From contig JAQGIJ010000616.1 in NCBI GenBank assembly GCA_028291285.1, positions 1 to 8,830 on the forward strand: a DNA stretch of 8,830 nt, written 5' to 3'. The stretch's first letter is position 1; every line of letters begins with the position of its first letter. This DNA is from Phenylobacterium sp. Its GTDB lineage: Bacteria; Pseudomonadota; Alphaproteobacteria; Caulobacterales; Caulobacteraceae. The notes under the pieces were generated by a model, which worked only from the letters and a program-made list of their open reading frames with translations, did not search any database and was not told the DNA's origin. Shown one piece after another: positions 6,587-8,830 of the stretch. The position numbers and the translations under genes are program-made.

Positions 6587-6707
6587 CGGCTTTCCAATCA
6601 GATGCGAAGGGGTTGACCATCATTTCGAACCTCGGCAGCATTTTCTGCACCGCAGTCTAGAATTTTCCCGCGCGGCAGAAGCCGGGAGGCAGGTTTGCGA
6701 AGCCGCC

Positions 6708-7331
6708 TCAGTCCCGCTTGGGACGGGGGCGGTCGAGCTGAAAAGCGTCGCTGTTGCGGACATACCAGCCGCTGCCATGGGTGCGGCCGACCAGCTTCAT
6801 GGCGGGCGTGGTGAGATAGAGCCGTTGCGGATCGAGGACGAACTGATCGGCGATGTGGGCGTAGAGCACCTCGCCGAGCACCACCGTCTGCTGGGTCCCG
6901 ATGTCGAGTGCGACCAGCTTGCGGCATTCGAAGGAGACCGGCGCGCTGGCGATCCTCGGGGGTGCGATCACAACGCTGGCGACCGTTTCGACGCCGGCGA
7001 GCTCGATCTCGCTGACGTCGGCCGGCGCATCGATGCTGGACAGGTTCATCCGGTCGGCGTCCGCCTCGCAGACGAGGTTCACGACGAATTCGCCGGTGCT
7101 GATGATGTTCGCGGCGGTGTTCTTCAGCCCGCCGGAGCCCGGCTCCTTCAAGAGCCCAAGCGCCACCAGCGGCGGCTCGTGACCGACGGCGTTGAAGAAG
7201 CTGTAGGGCGCGGCGTTCACCACCCCGGTTTTCGACAGGCTGGTGATCCAGGCGATCGGCCGGGGCGTGATGGTGTTGGTCAGCACCTTGTAGCGCTCGG
7301 CGGTCGATGCGCTGCGGAGATCGATTTCCAC
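6708..7331 (-). CDS. Flavin reductase-like protein (DIM6/NTAB type, FMN-binding split barrel)
   Basis: This 207-residue soluble protein belongs to the flavin reductase-like family, which binds FMN and commonly reduces free flavin with NAD(P)H for a partner monooxygenase. Characteristic features are RPIAWITSLSKTGVVNAAPYS at 24-44, FFNAVGHEPPLV at 45-56, and the C-terminal GSGWYVRNSDAF at 186-197. The frame is open further upstream to 7589, but that part overlaps the crotonase gene. The real start is GTG 7331, 1 base after the crotonase stop (7335-7333), with GGAAGG (7338-7343) 6 bases before it. That spacing implies translational coupling. No oxygenase is encoded in the window, so the partner must lie elsewhere, or the protein acts as a flavoprotein on its own substrate. 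Confidence 0.9.
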   Translation of the reverse strand: MEIDLRSASTAERYKVLTNTITPRPIAWITSLSKTGVVNAAPYSFFNAVGHEPPLVALGLLKEPGSGGLKNTAANIISTGEFVVNLVCEADADRMNLSSIDAPADVSEIELAGVETVASVVIAPPRIASAPVSFECRKLVALDIGTQQTVVLGEVLYAHIADQFVLDPQRLYLTTPAMKLVGRTHGSGWYVRNSDAFQLDRPRPKRD

Positions 7332-7332
7332 G

Positions 7333-8115
7333 TCAGGCCTTCCGTTCCGCCTTCGCCGCGATGAAGGCCGCGCGGGCGCGGGGGACCTCCTCCCCCGCCT
7401 GACAGCTGTGGCAATAGGCCAGCTCCAGGGCGTGGGTCGCCTCGAGGGTCGACTCCTCGGCGACGTGCAGCAGACGCTTGGTGAGCTCCACGGCGTTGCG
7501 GTTGCCCTTGCCCATGGCGCGGGCGAAGTCGGACGCCGCCGAGAGCGCCTGGCCCGGCTCGACAAGCCGGGAGACCAGCCCCAGCGCACTCGCCTCCTCC
7601 GCGTCGATCGACCGGCCGGAGAACAGGAGTTCCGCCGCCCGCCGCCGGCCGAGCTGGCGGCCGAGCAGCCAGGCGGCGCCGCCGTCCGGAACCAGGCCGA
7701 AATCGACGAACGGCGCGCCGAAACGAGCCGCCCGGGAGGCGAAGACGAGGTCGCAGGCCAGGGCGAGGCTCCAGCCGACGCCGAAAGCGCCCCCCTCCAC
7801 CGCGGCCATGGTCGGGACCGGGAGCCCGCGGAGGCGGGCGATGTTGCGCTGGCCCATCTCCAGCCGGGCGGCGAGCCGCAAGGCCCCGTCGCCCCGTGCC
7901 GGCGGCGTCTTGACGTCGCCGCCGTTGCTGAAATAGCCCTCGGCGCCGGTGACGATGACCGCGCGGACGGAGCTAGCGCGCAGAATCTCGTCGAGCGCGG
8001 CCGAGAACGCGTCCCACATGTCGAAGGAGACGGTGTTGCGCGCGGCGGGCCTGTTCAAGGTCAGGACCACCAGCCCGTCCTCCCCCCACGCCGTCACCAG
8101 ATCCTGGGATTCCAC
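7333..8115 (-). CDS. Crotonase-superfamily protein, PaaG-like enoyl-CoA isomerase type
   Basis: This 260-residue protein is of usual crotonase length. Oxyanion-hole segments are YFSNGGDVK (61-69) and GGAFGVGWSLALACDLVFA (108-126). Neither hydratase glutamate is present: Ser116 takes the first position, and Phe136 in APFVDFGLVPDGG (134-146) the second. Asp144 in PDGG is kept. The pattern of no glutamates plus an Asp after GLVP resembles PaaG and related isomerases, which use that Asp for double-bond shifts or ring opening. An isomerase-type role is thus more likely than hydration; this is inference from residue patterns. The start is GTG 8115 with GAGG (8124-8127) 8 bases before it. It is the first gene of the leftward crotonase-reductase-MFS set; the reductase begins 1 base after its stop. 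Confidence 0.9.
   Translation of the reverse strand: MESQDLVTAWGEDGLVVLTLNRPAARNTVSFDMWDAFSAALDEILRASSVRAVIVTGAEGYFSNGGDVKTPPARGDGALRLAARLEMGQRNIARLRGLPVPTMAAVEGGAFGVGWSLALACDLVFASRAARFGAPFVDFGLVPDGGAAWLLGRQLGRRRAAELLFSGRSIDAEEASALGLVSRLVEPGQALSAASDFARAMGKGNRNAVELTKRLLHVAEESTLEATHALELAYCHSCQAGEEVPRARAAFIAAKAERKA
7338..7343 (-). promoter_or_regulatory. Ribosome binding site fixing the flavin reductase GTG start
   Basis: GGAAGG on the minus strand lies inside the last codons of the upstream crotonase gene, 6 bases before GTG 7331. It supports the short form of the reductase and coupling to the crotonase. Confidence 0.55.
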
Positions 8116-8233
8116 CCTTGAAGCCTCGCTGAAGACCCGCCGGCGACACCAATTGGGCGCTTCGCCACGCGCCGGGGGTGCTCCGCAAGGGAAGTGGTGA
8201 CCTCGACCGCAGCGCGCCGATGCGTCCGCGCGA

Positions 8234-8250
8234 GGCCGACCGGATCGGCC
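8234..8250. promoter_or_regulatory. Perfect 6-bp dyad in the presumed leader of the crotonase operon
   Basis: GGCCGA (8234-8239) and TCGGCC (8245-8250) flank CCGGA. Like the leader dyad at 2008-2024 it has 6-bp arms, a 5-base centre and a CCGGATC core. It may be an operator or an mRNA hairpin; the shared core is short and could be chance. Confidence 0.3.
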
Positions 8251-8283
8251 GTCCCTTACCCAGCGTCACTCCCTTTGTTATGA

Positions 8284-8297
8284 TGCACTCTGGTGCA
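8284..8297. promoter_or_regulatory. Dyad TGCAC-TCTG-GTGCA in the promoter region
   Basis: A perfect 5-bp-arm inverted repeat with a 4-bp centre in a locally AT-richer stretch, about 170 bases before the crotonase GTG. Location and symmetry suit a regulator site at the operon promoter. The arms resemble NtrC boxes, but the spacing is shorter than the NtrC pattern. Confidence 0.35.
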
Positions 8298-8322
8298 ATA
8301 TCTTGGGCGAGTCAAACCTGAC

Positions 8323-8354
8323 TGGCCGTCGCCCCCAGGAACGGGCGACGGCCA
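8323..8354 (-). terminator. Strong 12-bp hairpin, likely terminator of the lipoprotein gene
   Basis: TGGCCGTCGCCC (8323-8334) and GGGCGACGGCCA (8343-8354) are perfect complements around an 8-base loop. It is the longest perfect hairpin I found in the window. It lies 84 bases past the lipoprotein stop and before the next leftward promoter region. On the minus strand the stem is followed by GTCAGGTTTG, with only three T in a row, so termination is probable but not textbook. Confidence 0.5.
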
Positions 8355-8371
8355 TCTGGAGCTGTTCGCCG

Positions 8372-8390
8372 CCGGCGGCAGTCCCGCCGG
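8372..8390 (-). terminator. Second GC hairpin between lipoprotein gene and main terminator
   Basis: CCGGCGG (8372-8378) and CCGCCGG (8384-8390) with loop CAGTC form a perfect 7-bp stem. It overlaps the 12-bp palindrome GCCGCCGGCGGC (8368-8379), so alternative foldings exist. It could protect the 3' end or assist termination of the lipoprotein mRNA. Confidence 0.35.
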
Positions 8391-8438
8391 GTTATCCCCA
8401 TGGTGAAGGCCATCAGGCGCCGCTGGTGGGGCGCCCGA

Positions 8439-8777
8439 TCACCCTCTGCCGCCGTGTCCGCCGCCCACTCCCCCCGCGTGCCCGCCGCCCGCGTGTCCGG
8501 CGGACGGGGCATGGCCTTGGATATGCTGGAAGCCGCCGCCGCCCTGGTGGTTGAAATGCCCGGCCATGTCGGGGCGGAAGTGTTGATGGCCGTCATTGTA
8601 GAAGAACCGGCCCTGGGGGCCCCAGAAGCCGCCGCTGAACGGGCCGTAGTAGCCGTCGTAATAGCCGTCGTAATCGACGTCGGCATAGGCCGAAGGCGGG
8701 CCGTCCATATAGCCGTGGGCGCAGGCCGACAGGAGCCCGGCGGCTCCAACCGCGATGGCGATTGATCTGATCTTCAT
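8439..8777 (-). CDS. Small lipoprotein with Tyr/Gly motif and Gly/His-rich tail
   Basis: A 112-residue predicted lipoprotein. The N-terminus has Lys and Arg, a hydrophobic stretch (5-15) and a lipobox LSAC at 16-19, so Cys19 should be lipidated; the following Ala is compatible with outer-membrane sorting. The mature part has DYDGYYDGYYGPFSGGFWG (35-53), a pattern I associate with small envelope proteins of Caulobacter-like and sphingomonad bacteria. The tail from residue 78 is mostly Gly, Ala and His. Ten histidines are spread through residues 21-108 (H21, 64, 66, 74, 77, 85, 89, 95, 100, 108), which could bind metal, but that is untested. The ATG at 8777 has AGGGA only 1 base before it, with a more distant GGA. 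Function is unknown. It ends upstream of the crotonase operon and seems unrelated to it. Confidence 0.75.
   Translation of the reverse strand: MKIRSIAIAVGAAGLLSACAHGYMDGPPSAYADVDYDGYYDGYYGPFSGGFWGPQGRFFYNDGHQHFRPDMAGHFNHQGGGGFQHIQGHAPSAGHAGGGHAGGVGGGHGGRG
8650..8673. repeat. 12-bp exact tandem duplication in the lipoprotein gene
   Basis: TAGCCGTCGTAA occurs twice in direct succession (8650-8661 and 8662-8673). It encodes the repeated Tyr-Asp-Gly-Tyr unit, and a diverged third copy follows. It suggests growth of the Tyr/Gly motif by slippage. Confidence 0.7.
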
Positions 8778-8830
8778 GTCCCTGATCCGTGTCTAGCCGG
8801 ACTTCGCGTCCGCTAGGCTACGTTTGCGTT

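Larger units (their letters stand above)
8116..8438. other. 323-base intergenic region upstream of the crotonase operon
   Basis: There is no convincing gene here. From right to left it holds the hairpins that end the lipoprotein transcript (8372-8390 and 8323-8354), a TTGACT box on the minus strand at 8312-8317, a dyad at 8284-8297 and a leader dyad at 8234-8250. The leftward operon promoter should lie at about 8255-8320. I could not place a good -35/-10 pair: CATAAC (minus strand, 8275-8280) is the best -10-like box but lacks a matching -35 at normal spacing. Confidence 0.5.

Noticed and set aside
5129..6616. A 495-codon open frame on the plus strand opposite the MFS gene
   Set aside because: Its translation is low-complexity (Gln, Asp, His, Arg, Gly rich) with no domain, and it mirrors a clear 12-helix transporter. 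Long antisense frames are expected in GC-rich DNA.
7332..7589. N-terminal extension of the flavin reductase frame to 7589
   Set aside because: This part lies entirely within the second crotonase gene and is Arg/Ser/Pro-rich shadow sequence. The GTG at 7331 has a proper binding site and begins the conserved domain.
7408..8121. Plus-strand open frame opposite the second crotonase, and a similar one at 6552-7364
   Set aside because: Both are antisense to genes with family motifs and show no motif of their own.
8284..8297. NtrC binding site
   Set aside because: The arms fit but the spacing is 4 rather than about 7 bases, and no sigma54 -24/-12 element was seen nearby.
8792..8797. Caulobacter-type -10 (GCTAGA on the minus strand) for the lipoprotein gene
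   Set aside because: No proper -35 at the expected distance; the nearest GGACGC match is too close, and the implied leader is under 10 bases.
1..8830. tRNA, rRNA, CRISPR, insertion sequence or phage elements
   Set aside because: No cloverleaf, spaced repeats, transposase, terminal inverted repeats or integrase were seen on either strand.

Overview
This window reads as chromosomal DNA of a GC-rich alphaproteobacterium. The protein style (spinster-type MFS, paired acyl-CoA dehydrogenases, a Tyr/Gly-rich small lipoprotein) suggests Caulobacterales or Sphingomonadales, for example Phenylobacterium-like; this placement is inference. Coding density is high. I see no RNA gene, CRISPR array, transposase or phage gene. 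It is a catabolic CoA-thioester region: eight genes for acyl-CoA chemistry, its regulation and transport, plus one lipoprotein gene at the right end.

Left part (1-1839): a TetR-family repressor gene runs rightward and is open at the left edge. It converges on a leftward crotonase-superfamily gene (enoyl-CoA hydratase/isomerase type). The 238-base gap between them (699-936) holds no gene but has five dyads or hairpins. Middle (1840-5184): a 210-base divergent promoter region separates the crotonase from a rightward set. That set is two adjacent acyl-CoA dehydrogenases and a second TetR regulator that is a clear paralogue of the first. Right part (5204-8115): a leftward set, in transcription order a PaaG-like crotonase (GTG start), a DIM6/NTAB-type flavin reductase (GTG start, 1 base after the crotonase stop) and a 12-helix MFS transporter. 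Far right (8439-8777): a leftward small lipoprotein with a Gly/His-rich tail, followed by a strong hairpin.

Working model (inference): the MFS protein moves a hydrophobic or acidic substrate or product. The flavin reductase supplies reduced flavin to an oxygenase encoded elsewhere. The acyl-CoA dehydrogenase pair, probably one alpha/beta enzyme, and the two crotonases process the CoA thioester. The two related TetR proteins probably sense related ligands, perhaps acyl-CoA intermediates, and control the divergent promoter near 1950-2024. The substrate cannot be read from the sequence.

The points most worth a second look are the loss of catalytic glutamates in both crotonases, the apparent loss of the catalytic base in the second dehydrogenase, the TetR paralogue pair, and a dyad lying between the -35 and -10 of the dehydrogenase promoter. 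I do not see evidence for a wholly new system.
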